Shown: positions 8,874 through 17,673 of the stretch, piece after piece
How positions within the stretch are numbered: position 1 is the first letter of the stretch
Layout of the letters: every line of letters begins with the position of its first letter
Assembly: GCA_046329195.1 (NCBI GenBank)
Contig: JAXLVB010000003.1
Location: 124,001 to 188,000 of the forward strand
Origin: JAXLVB01 sp046329195
GTDB taxonomy: Bacteria > Bacteroidota > Bacteroidia > Cytophagales > Spirosomataceae
Length of the DNA stretch: 64,000 nucleotides
Direction of reading: 5' to 3'
The notes under the pieces: generated by a model
Database searches by the model: none
Seen by the model: the letters and a program-made list of their open reading frames with translations, nothing else
Told to the model about the DNA's origin: nothing
Made by a program: the position numbers and the translations under genes

Positions 8874-9489
8874 AAGACAAATACCATTTAAAGGTAAACC
8901 GAGGTTTGCTATTGTTATTGATGGCGAAACCGAATTTTGGTATTTGCAAATGATAAAAAGAAATGAAAGGCAGATTAAAGTAGATATAAAACCAGAAATC
9001 CCTCAAAAGAAAAAATTATCAGACCAATATTCAAAAGTTCTTGAATTATCAAAAAGCTACGACAAGGTATACTGGATAATTGACTTAGATGTAATTTTGA
9101 GCGAATCTTTGTTAGTTAAAAAAGGGAATATAAAAGCAATTGATGCTTTAAATCAATATAAAGCAGTTATTGAAAATAAGCACAAGAATGTAATTGTAGT
9201 AATAAATCAACCTTGTCTTGAATTTTGGTTTTTAATTCACTTTGAATTAACTGCACAGCAATTTTCAAACTGTGAAGAAGCAGGAAAAAAGCTAAAGAAA
9301 CATCTAACAGATTATACAAAGACAGAAAAATATTTCACCAAACAAGACAACGATATTTACCTGAAGTTAAAACCGTTTTTAAAAACGGCCATAGCTAATT
9401 CAAAAACCTTATCTGCTTTCGATAATGAAAATCTCAGCAAAGGAGTAAGCGAAATGTTTAAGCTTTTTGAAGATATGGGGTTAAGCTAA
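8863..9489 (+). CDS. RloB-like protein, probable TOPRIM-type effector nuclease (AbiLii-like)
   Basis: 208 residues. The RloB pattern is visible: AIVIDGETEFWYLQMIKRNE near residue 15, WIIDLDVI near residue 70 and NQPCLEFWFLIHFELT near residue 115. The acidic GETE and DLD residues fit a TOPRIM-like metal-binding site. In comparable two-gene systems the ATPase senses infection and the RloB/TOPRIM partner acts as toxin or nuclease. The ATG at 8863 lies inside the ATPase gene (11-base overlap). Same AT-rich composition and many AAA/ATT codons. An RloB family assignment is likely; nuclease activity is not shown by the sequence alone. Confidence 0.85.
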   Translation: MRTKRQIPFKGKPRFAIVIDGETEFWYLQMIKRNERQIKVDIKPEIPQKKKLSDQYSKVLELSKSYDKVYWIIDLDVILSESLLVKKGNIKAIDALNQYKAVIENKHKNVIVVINQPCLEFWFLIHFELTAQQFSNCEEAGKKLKKHLTDYTKTEKYFTKQDNDIYLKLKPFLKTAIANSKTLSAFDNENLSKGVSEMFKLFEDMGLS

Positions 9490-9492
9490 ATA

Positions 9493-9507
9493 AGGCCTAC
9501 TGCTAAC
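9493..9507. repeat. Right arm of degenerate inverted repeat bracketing the ATPase/RloB pair
   Basis: AGGCCTACTGCTAAC begins 4 bases after the RloB stop codon. It is the inverse, at 12 of 15 positions, of 7433-7447. It could be a cassette edge, a recombination site or an eroded terminal repeat. Confidence 0.4.
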
Positions 9508-9726
9508 ACACGTAACTGTTGCACAACTAGCGAAAAGTGTCATGGCAGACCTTCATAACTGATTTCTAACAGGAGGGAGCTTTGGTATGGCCAACCTGTG
9601 TTGAAAATTTAGAACCCTTCTTGTCGAAGTTATAGAAGCCGTTTTGCTCCATTTTTGCCCATACAAACAGACTTCTTCACTTATTGACACCGCTTGCGCT
9701 ACAATCTGAACCCTTTTATGCTCAAA

Positions 9727-9990
9727 TCACAAATACTTCTGCAAGTTGTAGCTCAGCGCTGCCATCAGTACGTGCTTGTTGGCCTGTGACATCCCTCTAG
9801 TGTTTACCCGCCTCCTATTCATAACATTAATCAAGGTCCCCAGCACTAAGAAGGTGGAGTATGGCTTTGCTTAATCTACCACCAGCGGCGGTAAATCTTT
9901 AGTTTTATTGCTGTTGTACTTCTGTACCGGCTTGGCGTTTTTCATTCTGGCTTTTTGTTTTTATCTTGATACTCAGTTTTTCAGTTGGGC
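9727..9990 (-). pseudogene. Insertion-sequence remnant: C-terminal end of a DDE transposase
   Basis: On the minus strand, the frame ending at the TGA (9727-9729) reads LVLGTLINVMNRRRVNTRG, then MSQANKHVLMAALSYNLQKYL. This is a typical C-terminus of Bacteroidota DDE transposases (IS1182-like by memory). Upstream sequence (to about 9990) continues as a recognisable but frame-broken stretch with a stop at 9871-9873. No start, catalytic residues or second IS end were seen, so this is a decayed fragment. The remaining parts of the 9490-10102 gap show no other gene. Confidence 0.6.
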
Positions 9991-10102
9991 TTTGGTTCAG
10001 GGCCTGAGATGTTCAGCCTCCACCATGCCCCAATGGGTAGGGAGCTTTAGAGCAATCGGAACGTATAGAAGTGTTAACAGAACAACAACTCGAAAAAAGA
10101 CT

Positions 10103-10492
10103 ATGAAGAGCCAATTAGTGTACTTGAACATGTTGATTGGGATATCAGTATTGACTACAATCTTTCACACATTGATATTAGTAAGAGTCATTCCCTTTGA
10201 AATCACTTGGGGTGGAAGATTAAAAACAGTTGAAGAAATGTATGTTTTTGAAGCTCTTTCTATTTTGATAACTTTTTTTTTCATCTTTGTTCTTTTACAA
10301 AAAGGGGAATATATACCTTACTTTTTTGGGAAAAAATCAGTAAGCATAGTCTTATGGGTTTTCTTTGTCATTTTTATACTGAATACTATTGGGAATGTAT
10401 TTGCCGAAACTAATTTTGAAAAATATTTCTCAATCATTACTCTGGCTAACTCTATCTTAATTTGGGTAGTCAATAAAACAACAACCAAATAA
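10103..10492 (+). CDS. Small four-helix membrane protein, orphan
   Basis: 129 residues from the ATG at 10103. The open frame continues upstream to 9908, but that part overlaps the transposase remnant and was excluded. Four hydrophobic segments are visible: LNMLIGISVLTTIFHTLILV, ALSILITFFFIFVLL, VSIVLWVFFVIFILNTIGNV and YFSIITLANSILIWVV. It is AT-rich like the ATPase/RloB pair and unlike the genes after 10735. No family is recognised. It may be cargo of the same acquired island. Confidence 0.62.
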   Translation: MKSQLVYLNMLIGISVLTTIFHTLILVRVIPFEITWGGRLKTVEEMYVFEALSILITFFFIFVLLQKGEYIPYFFGKKSVSIVLWVFFVIFILNTIGNVFAETNFEKYFSIITLANSILIWVVNKTTTK

Positions 10493-10734
10493 TAAATAAA
10501 TTTCTTGTGTCGAGGGTTCACATGACAGGTCAAAAGGAACTTTCTTTAAGTGCTTAAATTAGCTGCTATCTCTGTTTTTTCGAGGTCATAACCTCACTGA
10601 TTTTCAGCAGTCTAGTTTGATAAAAAAACGGTAACTAAGGAATCAGAACTTGCTTTTCTGTGTATTCTTCGCTAATTAGTGGCTTCAATCTAACCCATCG
10701 CCTATTTTGAATGGCGCCTTGCCCTCTTAACACA

Positions 10735-11412
10735 ATGAAGTACCTGTATTTGCTTATTTGTTGTAGTGTTGTTACGCTTAGTCAGGCTCAACTCCGCTTA
10801 GAAAAAAAGGTTTTTCGAGCGGGCATTAGCTTGGTCGAAACCAGCAGTCCACTTGCCCTGACGGGCGAGCAGCCCTTGGGCACTCAGACCCTAAAGCCTG
10901 TCCTAAACTTGGGTTTTGCCGGAGATTTTAAGTTGTCCACTAATATTCATCTACACATAGGCGCTCAGTATCAGCCCCGTGGGTATTCGTACAGCTACAC
11001 CCCTACCGACAGTACCTATACCAAAACGAACCTGTCGCTGCATTACCTGGACGTGCCTGTGAGCTTGGTACTTACGGCAGGTGGCAAAAAAGCTCGAGTC
11101 AAGCCCTATCTCGAAGCGGGCGTGTATGCAGGCATGGGTATTTATGGTCGCAATATCCAGCAAAACAAAATGGTCAATCCCAAAACCAAACGAGCCGACA
11201 GCACCTTCACGACCAGTACGGTAGTGTTTGGAGAATCACTCAGTCGCTTCGACTACGGCGTGAACCTATCGGTGGGCATCCAGACCCGCATGGTTCAATT
11301 TGGGGCTCGCTACAGCATGGGACTCAACGATATTTCGATGCAAAAAAGCGTGGCTATTCGTAACCGGGTGTTTGGCGTATTTTTGAATATCTTGTTTGAT
11401 GATATGTTCTGA
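10735..11412 (+). CDS. PorT-like outer membrane beta-barrel protein
   Basis: 225 residues. The ATG at 10735 is followed by a clean signal peptide (MKYLYLLICCSVVTLSQAQ). The mature part shows alternating beta strands ending in aromatic residues, and segments such as GFAGDFKLSTNIHLHIGAQY, YLDVPVSLVL and VRLGFQ-like barrel strands, as found in Bacteroidota 'outer membrane protein beta-barrel' (PorT family) proteins. Ends with VFGVFLNILFDDMF. Likely sits in the outer membrane; no specific transport role can be assigned. Confidence 0.72.
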   Translation: MKYLYLLICCSVVTLSQAQLRLEKKVFRAGISLVETSSPLALTGEQPLGTQTLKPVLNLGFAGDFKLSTNIHLHIGAQYQPRGYSYSYTPTDSTYTKTNLSLHYLDVPVSLVLTAGGKKARVKPYLEAGVYAGMGIYGRNIQQNKMVNPKTKRADSTFTTSTVVFGESLSRFDYGVNLSVGIQTRMVQFGARYSMGLNDISMQKSVAIRNRVFGVFLNILFDDMF

Positions 11413-11454
11413 CAGACTACTTGTAGCGTGATAGAAGGGTCTTTTATCCCCACC

Positions 11455-11499
11455 AAAACCTCAACAGATTCGGAACTCTGCTGAGGTTTTTGTTTTTTT
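11455..11499 (+). terminator. Rho-independent terminator after the beta-barrel gene
   Basis: AACCTCAACAGA and TCTGCTGAGGTT pair at 11 of 12 positions around an 8-base loop, followed by TTTGTTTTTTT. A classic stem plus T-tract, 43 bases after the stop at 11412. Confidence 0.82.
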
Positions 11500-11555
11500 G
11501 CAGTCAAATTATCCAAAGGAGCAGGTATCCTTGGCGTGTTCCAACTTTCATTGTG

Positions 11556-12542
11556 ATGAATATTCCCGAACTGTTTGATGCGTTTAATCGCCTTAAAGTC
11601 TTGATTATCGGCGATATTATGGTTGATTCGTATGTGTGGGGCAAAGTCGAACGCATCTCGCCCGAAGCACCTGTACCCGTTGTGGTAGCCCAACGTCGTG
11701 AGATACGGCTGGGTGGTGCAGGCAACGTGGTAGTCAACGTGCAGGCACTCGGAGCCGAAGCCATCATTTGTTCGGTTATTGGTCAGGACTCGTATGGCGA
11801 ACAACTCCTCAACCTACTCAAAGACAGCAACTTAAGCACCGACGGCATTGTACAGTCTGCTACTCGGAGCACCACGGTCAAAGAACGTATCATTGCGAGT
11901 TCGCAGCAGGTAGTACGGGTAGATACCGAGACCGATACTGCCATCAACGAAGTCGAACGGGAGGCGCTACTCCAGCGAGTTCGTGAAATCATCCGCCGCT
12001 GCGATGTGGTTATTTTCCAAGATTACGACAAGGGCGTATTGGGTAAAGAAATCATTGCTGAAATAACCGAACTGGCCAATTTCCACGAAATTCCGACGGT
12101 GGTGGACCCTAAGAAACGTAATTTTTTACACTACCACCACGCTACGCTGTTTAAGCCCAACTTGAAAGAACTCAAAGAAGGTCTGAACGTGGCCTTTAAT
12201 GTCAATAATCCAACTGAATTAGAAAATGCCGCTACCCTGCTCAAGCAACAGCTCCACTTGGGTGGCACCTTGATAACTCTCTCTGAACGAGGTGTTTATA
12301 TTGACTTTAACAACGAAAAACATCACCTCCCGGCTCACATTCGCCAGATTTCGGACGTGTCAGGCGCAGGTGATACCGTCATTAGTGTGGCGGCTTGTTG
12401 TGTAGCGCTCAAGCTATCGCCCAAGCTCATTGCGGGGCTTTCTAACTTAGGTGGCGGCTTGGTGTGCGAGTCGGTGGGGGTAGTGCCTATTGATAAGCAG
12501 CGCCTTCAGGCCGAGGCACAAAAAGAATTTGGGGTGCTTTAA
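11556..12542 (+). CDS. rfaE1: D-glycero-beta-D-manno-heptose-7-phosphate kinase (PfkB family)
   Basis: 328 residues from the ATG at 11556; the upstream frame runs through the preceding terminator and is not coding. The N-terminus has VLIIGDIMVDSYVWGKVERI followed by SPEAPVPVV, and GGAGNVVVNVQALGA. The C-terminal PfkB signature is DVSGAGDTV, with D273 as catalytic base. The enzyme phosphorylates heptose 7-phosphate at C1 in the ADP-heptose pathway used for lipopolysaccharide inner core. It is the stand-alone kinase: the nucleotidyltransferase half found in bifunctional HldE is absent and must be encoded elsewhere. Confidence 0.9.
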   Translation: MNIPELFDAFNRLKVLIIGDIMVDSYVWGKVERISPEAPVPVVVAQRREIRLGGAGNVVVNVQALGAEAIICSVIGQDSYGEQLLNLLKDSNLSTDGIVQSATRSTTVKERIIASSQQVVRVDTETDTAINEVEREALLQRVREIIRRCDVVIFQDYDKGVLGKEIIAEITELANFHEIPTVVDPKKRNFLHYHHATLFKPNLKELKEGLNVAFNVNNPTELENAATLLKQQLHLGGTLITLSERGVYIDFNNEKHHLPAHIRQISDVSGAGDTVISVAACCVALKLSPKLIAGLSNLGGGLVCESVGVVPIDKQRLQAEAQKEFGVL

Positions 12543-12654
12543 TGCGCAATTGTGTCGGCAAAAATGCCAGCGTTGTCCTGCCCTCCAACGATACTATTGA
12601 ACCTTACTAGAGTTTTTGAAGTTTTTTCATTAACTATGCATAAAAAATAGGCAA

Positions 12655-13044
12655 GTGAAGGCATTATTAAGCATACTGTTTAGTTTTTCCATCTTGTTTG
12701 AGAGCTTACTCCCAAACCAAGGAATGCTAAGCATTTTGCAATCGCCAGAAGTATATCAGCACTATCGCCAGCATTTGCAAGAAACCAACGGCAAAATTCG
12801 CTTTTGGGAGTTCTTGGAAATGCACTATTTTTCGGATTCAAACCATAAAAAGAACCCTAACCACACGCATCACCTCCCTACGATTGATGCCTCTTCGGTG
12901 ATGAGTTTGTTTGTACATCCGCCGTTCTCGATTTCACTTACGCCCAAAAAACTCAGCTTTGTTGAGCCTCAGTCTATTTTTAGTTGGCTCAATTTCTACA
13001 AATTTGTCTCGGCTCGCTCGCTGCTGATGCCCCCTCGATACTAA
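12655..13044 (+). CDS. Small histidine-containing protein upstream of metal efflux genes
   Basis: 129 residues, starting at GTG 12655; no in-frame ATG precedes it before a stop. A hydrophobic start (MKALLSILFSFSILFESLLP) looks like a signal or anchor sequence. The middle has a cluster of histidines (SNHKKNPNHTHHLP). It lies 149 bases before the RND efflux gene on the same strand, so a metal-binding or metal-sensing accessory role is plausible, but the family is not recognised. Confidence 0.65.
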   Translation: MKALLSILFSFSILFESLLPNQGMLSILQSPEVYQHYRQHLQETNGKIRFWEFLEMHYFSDSNHKKNPNHTHHLPTIDASSVMSLFVHPPFSISLTPKKLSFVEPQSIFSWLNFYKFVSARSLLMPPRY

Positions 13045-13193
13045 TTTTCTAAACACCAAGGGATTAGTCTGCCTTTTCGACTCCGGTCGGATAGCTTCTG
13101 ATTTTCTATAGGTGGCTTCTCTGTTTCTACACGGCACCTCGCTAGTCGTGTTCTTTTCTTTGATTCATTCTTTTCCCGTTTCTATTTGTACTC

Positions 13194-16100
13194 ATGATAG
13201 ATTCGCTTATTCTATTTTCGATTCGTAACAAACTTATCGTTGGGTTATTCGTATTGGTATTGGTTAGCTGGGGTGGGTATTCGCTCTCGCAGTTGCCTGT
13301 AGATGCCGTGCCGGATATTACTACCAATCAGATTCAGATTCTGACTCAGTCGCCTACATTGGCGGCTCAAGAGGTCGAACAGTTTGTTACCACTCCACTC
13401 GAATTGGCTATGGCCAACATCCCCGATGTAGTGGAGTTTCGGTCCGTTTCTAAGCAAGGATTATCGGTCATTACCATCGTTTTTAAAGACGAAGCCGACA
13501 TCCTGCGAGCCAAGCAATGGGTGGCCGAACAAATCAAAAGCGTGGAATCTGCTATTCCGCCCGAATTCGGAGCGCCAGGTATAGCCCCTCTTACTACGGG
13601 CTTGGGCGAGATTTACCAGTACACCCTTGTTCCTAAAAAAGGCTACGAGCATCGCTACAACCTGATGCAGCTGCGCACTATCCAAGACTGGATTGTGAAG
13701 CGGCAGTTGGCAGGGATTCCGGGCGTTATCGAAATCAGTAGTTTTGGAGGCTTTGTCAAGCAGTACGAAGTCAGTGTTAATCCCGAACGCCTACGGGCGA
13801 TGGGTGTCACCATCACGGAGTTGTTTGATGCCTTAGCCCAAAACAATGGTAACACGGGCGGTAGCTACATCGAAAAATCGGACCAAGCCTTTTTTATTCG
13901 AGGTGAAGGAACGGTCAAGCAAATCGGTGATATTGAGCAGATTGTCATCCGAAACCGAAATGGAATCCCACTCTTGGTCAAAGATGTAGCCACTGTCAAA
14001 TTCGGCACGGCCAACCGCTTTGGGGCGCTCACCCGCAACGGCGAGAACGAATGTGTGGGCGGCATCGTGCTGATGCTCAAAGGTGCCAACTCGGCCGAAA
14101 CCGTGAATCGGGTAAAAGAACGAGTGGCTCGTATTCAAAAAAACCTTCCTGAAGGCATTGAAATTCAGCCTTTTATTGAGCGAACCAAACTCATCAACAA
14201 AACCATCACCACCGTTACCGAGAATTTGATTCTGGGGGGACTCATCGTCGTATTTGTACTCGTTTTGTTGATGGGTAGTTTGCGGGCGGGGCTCATTGCT
14301 GCCTCAGTAATTCCGTTGGCGATGCTCTTCACCATTGGTATGATGACCACGTTTGGGATTTCGGCCAACCTCATGTCGCTTGGTGCCATTGACTTTGGCG
14401 TGATTGTGGACGGTGCCGTTATCATTGTCGAGGCTCTTGTGCACCGCTTTCAGGTCTGGTCCGAACAAAATCGCAAAGACGAGGTCGAAACTCAGGCAGA
14501 AGTGGATAGCTTGGTATATCAAACGGCCTCTACTATACGTCAATCGGCAGCCTTTGGCGAAATTATCATTCTGATTGTGTATCTACCCATTTTGTCGCTG
14601 GTTGGTATCGAGGGTAAGATGTTCCGCCCTATGGCACTCACCGTTGGCTTTGCTATTTTGGGTGCCTTTGTACTTTCGCTGACCTATGTACCTATGATTT
14701 CGTCGGTGTTTTTGGGTAAAAAACTCAACGCTCACCTCAAGATTTCAGAACAGATTCTTCATGGCCTCTATCGTGTCTATGAGCCAGCTATGCGCTGGGC
14801 TTGGCGTTGGCAAAAGACCACCATCGCCGTATCAGTAGTATTGTTTACAGCCAGTTTATTAGTATTTGGTCAGCTTGGCGGGGAGTTCATCCCTACCCTC
14901 GACGAAGGTGACTTAGCCATTGACCTCCGCACACCGCCCGGCACCTCGCTCAGCAAAACGGTAGAAGAAATCCTCAAAGCTCAAAAATCGCTACGCCAGC
15001 ATTTTCCCGAAATCCAGCAGATTGTAGGCCGCATTGGAGCCTCCGAGATTCCGACTGACCCCATGCCTATCGAAATGACGGACCAAATGATAAACATGAA
15101 GGATATTTCGGAATGGAAAAACGCTAAGAATCGAGATGAAATGTCAGAGAAAATGACAGAGGTTATTGATAAAGAAGTACCCGGTCTGTCGGTTGAGTTT
15201 ACACAACCCATTCAGATGCGCTTCAACGAGATGATTACAGGTGTGCGCTCTGATGTAGTGGTCAAGATTTACGGCAACGACCTAGATATCCTCTTTGAAC
15301 GTGCCAATGCCTGTGTACCACATATCAATCAGGTGGAGGGTGTAGCCAGTGTGCGAGTAGAACAACTGGTGGGGCTTCCGCAGATCAGTATTCAGTATAA
15401 TCGAGGCAAAATTGCTGCTTATGGTTTGCGCATTGCAGACCTCAATCGCCTAGTGAGGGCAGCCTTTGCAGGCGAAACGGCAGGTACTGTTTTTGAGGCC
15501 GAACGCCGCTTCGATTTGGTGGTTCGCTTGGACTCGACCTATCGTAAAGACATTGAGAACGTACGTCAGCTACAAATACCACTCGCTACTGGCGGGGGTG
15601 TACCCTTTTCGGAAGTAGCTGATATTCAATACAAAGCTGCGCCAGCTCAGATTTCGCACGATGACTCTCGTCGCCGTATCACCATCGGAATTGGTGTACG
15701 AGGGCGTGACGTCGAAAGCATCGTAAACGACATCCAGAAAGTGATTCAGAAAAATGTCAAATTGCCCGCAGGGTACTATTTTACCTACGGTGGGGCGTTT
15801 GAGAATCTTCAAAAAGCTAAAGAGCGCCTGTCGGTGGCTGTGCCTCTTGCCCTGCTACTCATTTTCATTTTGCTGTATTTTACGTTCAGTTCTCTTACCG
15901 AAGCCCTCCTCATTTTTTCAGCCGTGCCGCTCTCAGCCATCGGTGGTGTGTTGGCGCTGTGGGCACGAGATATGCCGTTTAGTATCTCGGCGGGGGTGGG
16001 CTTTATAGCCTTGTTTGGGGTGGCGGTCTTAAATGGTATCGTGTTGATTTCATACCTCAATCAGCTTGAAAAAGAAGGCGTTACCGACCTCAAAGAACGG

Positions 16101-17519
16101 GTATTCAGAGCGGTACAAGTTCGCTTCCGTCCAGTTGTGATGACGGCTACGGTGGCCTCGCTTGGGTTCTTGCCCATGGCTATCTCCAGTTCTGGTGGAG
16201 CCGAAGTACAGCGTCCTTTAGCTACCGTCGTTATTGGAGGGATTCTATCAGCTACGCTGCTCACGTTAGTGGTATTACCCGTGCTTTACGCCCTGATTCA
16301 TCGTCGGAAAGCAATTAAGGGTGGGCCAACGTTGACAATCGTCACCCTGCTGCTACTGGCTAGCATGAGTGTTCAAGCGCAGCCCCCTATTTCGCTCAAG
16401 CAAGCTATTGACATCGCCGTACAGCGAAATGGGAATCTCAAAAGTACTCAACTAGAAATCAACAGTCAGCGAAGTTTACTCCCAACGGCCTACGAACTCC
16501 CCAAGGCATCGTTTGACCTTCAGCTGGGCCAAACCCAAGCCCAACCAGCCGACTACACGCTAATGGGTATGCAGGCGTTTTCGCCAACTTCGGTGTATCG
16601 AACCCAAGAAAAATACCTTCAAGGGCAACTATTAGTAACCGAAAAGCGACTGGGACTGGAACGTAACGAATTGATTGGCAGCGTAAAACAGCAATATTAC
16701 CAACTCCTGTACTTGTACCAACTGAGGCAACTGCTCCGTTCGCAAGATACGCTGTATTTCAATGCCCTCAAGGCTGCTCGCTTGCGCTACCAAACTGGCG
16801 AAACCAACCGGCTCGAAGAAGTCTCAGCCGATACTCGCTGGCAGCAAATCCGTAATCGCCTTGCTCTTACGCAAACCGACCTCCAATTGGCTCAGCGCAG
16901 CTTGCAGCGTTTTTTGTTTACGAAAGAGACCATCGGTATTGATACCACTGTCTCGTTGCTTCGGTCGGCACCAGGCGTGTTGTTGGCAGACTCTATTTCG
17001 GAGCAAAATCCCTTGTTGAGTTTACTCAAACAACAAACACAAACCCTCCGCCTCCAAACCGATGTAGCCCGCTCCCAACTCAAACCTGACTGGCGAGTAG
17101 GAGTAGCCAATCAGTCCATCGAAAAACGGGCAGGTTATGCCTACGTGATGGCAGGGCTGAGTATCCCGATTTTTACAAAAGGGCAAAAAGCTCGCATCGA
17201 AGCCAGTAAAATCAACGAGCAATTGGGTGAAAATCAATACCAAACGGCCAGTTTTCAGCTTGAAAACGAAGTGGCTACGTTGCGCTTGGAGTTAGATAAA
17301 CTCAGTGCTTCGCTGCGCTACTACACGCAGTCGGCCTTGCCCCAAACGGAGGTGCTTTCGCAAACAGCATGGAAAAGCTTCAAAGCTGGCGATATTGATT
17401 ACGTGACGTTTTTCCAAAACGTGCAACAAGTAGCCCAGATTCGAGAAGACTATTTGCGAACTCAACTCAGTTTTTCGCTCACCGTCATTGCCTTAGAAAA
17501 ACTCTTGGGCGTTGAGTAA
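13194..17519 (+). CDS. Heavy-metal efflux RND pump fused to a TolC-like outer membrane factor
   Basis: 1441 residues. Residues 1 to about 1035 are a complete heavy-metal RND permease of the CzcA/CusA type: MIDSLILFSIRNKLIVGLFV at the start, large periplasmic loops and 12 expected helices. In helix 4 the motif DFGVIVDGAVIIVE places D400, D406 and E413 at the CzcA proton-relay positions (the divalent Zn/Co/Cd/Ni type; CusA lacks these acids). Residues 1043-1062 (GGPTLTIVTLLLLASMSVQA) look like an internal signal peptide ending in an A|Q cleavage site. Residues 1063-1441 are an outer-membrane-factor domain with long helical hairpins, as in CzcC/TolC. The adaptor gene follows at 17674. Fusions of this kind occur in Bacteroidota. 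Confidence 0.92.
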   Translation: MIDSLILFSIRNKLIVGLFVLVLVSWGGYSLSQLPVDAVPDITTNQIQILTQSPTLAAQEVEQFVTTPLELAMANIPDVVEFRSVSKQGLSVITIVFKDEADILRAKQWVAEQIKSVESAIPPEFGAPGIAPLTTGLGEIYQYTLVPKKGYEHRYNLMQLRTIQDWIVKRQLAGIPGVIEISSFGGFVKQYEVSVNPERLRAMGVTITELFDALAQNNGNTGGSYIEKSDQAFFIRGEGTVKQIGDIEQIVIRNRNGIPLLVKDVATVKFGTANRFGALTRNGENECVGGIVLMLKGANSAETVNRVKERVARIQKNLPEGIEIQPFIERTKLINKTITTVTENLILGGLIVVFVLVLLMGSLRAGLIAASVIPLAMLFTIGMMTTFGISANLMSLGAIDFGVIVDGAVIIVEALVHRFQVWSEQNRKDEVETQAEVDSLVYQTASTIRQSAAFGEIIILIVYLPILSLVGIEGKMFRPMALTVGFAILGAFVLSLTYVPMISSVFLGKKLNAHLKISEQILHGLYRVYEPAMRWAWRWQKTTIAVSVVLFTASLLVFGQLGGEFIPTLDEGDLAIDLRTPPGTSLSKTVEEILKAQKSLRQHFPEIQQIVGRIGASEIPTDPMPIEMTDQMINMKDISEWKNAKNRDEMSEKMTEVIDKEVPGLSVEFTQPIQMRFNEMITGVRSDVVVKIYGNDLDILFERANACVPHINQVEGVASVRVEQLVGLPQISIQYNRGKIAAYGLRIADLNRLVRAAFAGETAGTVFEAERRFDLVVRLDSTYRKDIENVRQLQIPLATGGGVPFSEVADIQYKAAPAQISHDDSRRRITIGIGVRGRDVESIVNDIQKVIQKNVKLPAGYYFTYGGAFENLQKAKERLSVAVPLALLLIFILLYFTFSSLTEALLIFSAVPLSAIGGVLALWARDMPFSISAGVGFIALFGVAVLNGIVLISYLNQLEKEGVTDLKERVFRAVQVRFRPVVMTATVASLGFLPMAISSSGGAEVQRPLATVVIGGILSATLLTLVVLPVLYALIHRRKAIKGGPTLTIVTLLLLASMSVQAQPPISLKQAIDIAVQRNGNLKSTQLEINSQRSLLPTAYELPKASFDLQLGQTQAQPADYTLMGMQAFSPTSVYRTQEKYLQGQLLVTEKRLGLERNELIGSVKQQYYQLLYLYQLRQLLRSQDTLYFNALKAARLRYQTGETNRLEEVSADTRWQQIRNRLALTQTDLQLAQRSLQRFLFTKETIGIDTTVSLLRSAPGVLLADSISEQNPLLSLLKQQTQTLRLQTDVARSQLKPDWRVGVANQSIEKRAGYAYVMAGLSIPIFTKGQKARIEASKINEQLGENQYQTASFQLENEVATLRLELDKLSASLRYYTQSALPQTEVLSQTAWKSFKAGDIDYVTFFQNVQQVAQIREDYLRTQLSFSLTVIALEKLLGVE

Positions 17520-17578
17520 GCAAAGGTCCTAACTTTTTTCTCAGCTATAGAAAGGGCTTTGAAATTGACCTATTTTCA

Positions 17579-17611
17579 AGACGTTCCACTTCTTTGAGAA
17601 GTGGAACGTCT
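17579..17611. other. Perfect 15-bp hairpin inside the efflux operon
   Basis: AGACGTTCCACTTCT, loop TTG, AGAAGTGGAACGTCT: a perfect 15-base stem with a 3-base loop and no T-tract. It sits between the pump gene and its adaptor on the same strand, where a full terminator would be counterproductive, so it may lower read-through or protect the upstream mRNA. Its architecture matches 6236-6268. Confidence 0.6.
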
Positions 17612-17673
17612 AACACCAGATACCTCGATGGATTATTCCAGATTATTAAAAGTATTTAACCGATAATGTACTC

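Noticed and set aside
9908..10102. N-terminal extension of the 10103 membrane protein
   Set aside because: This part overlaps the transposase remnant on the other strand and shows a different composition; the ATG at 10103 gives a sensible membrane protein.
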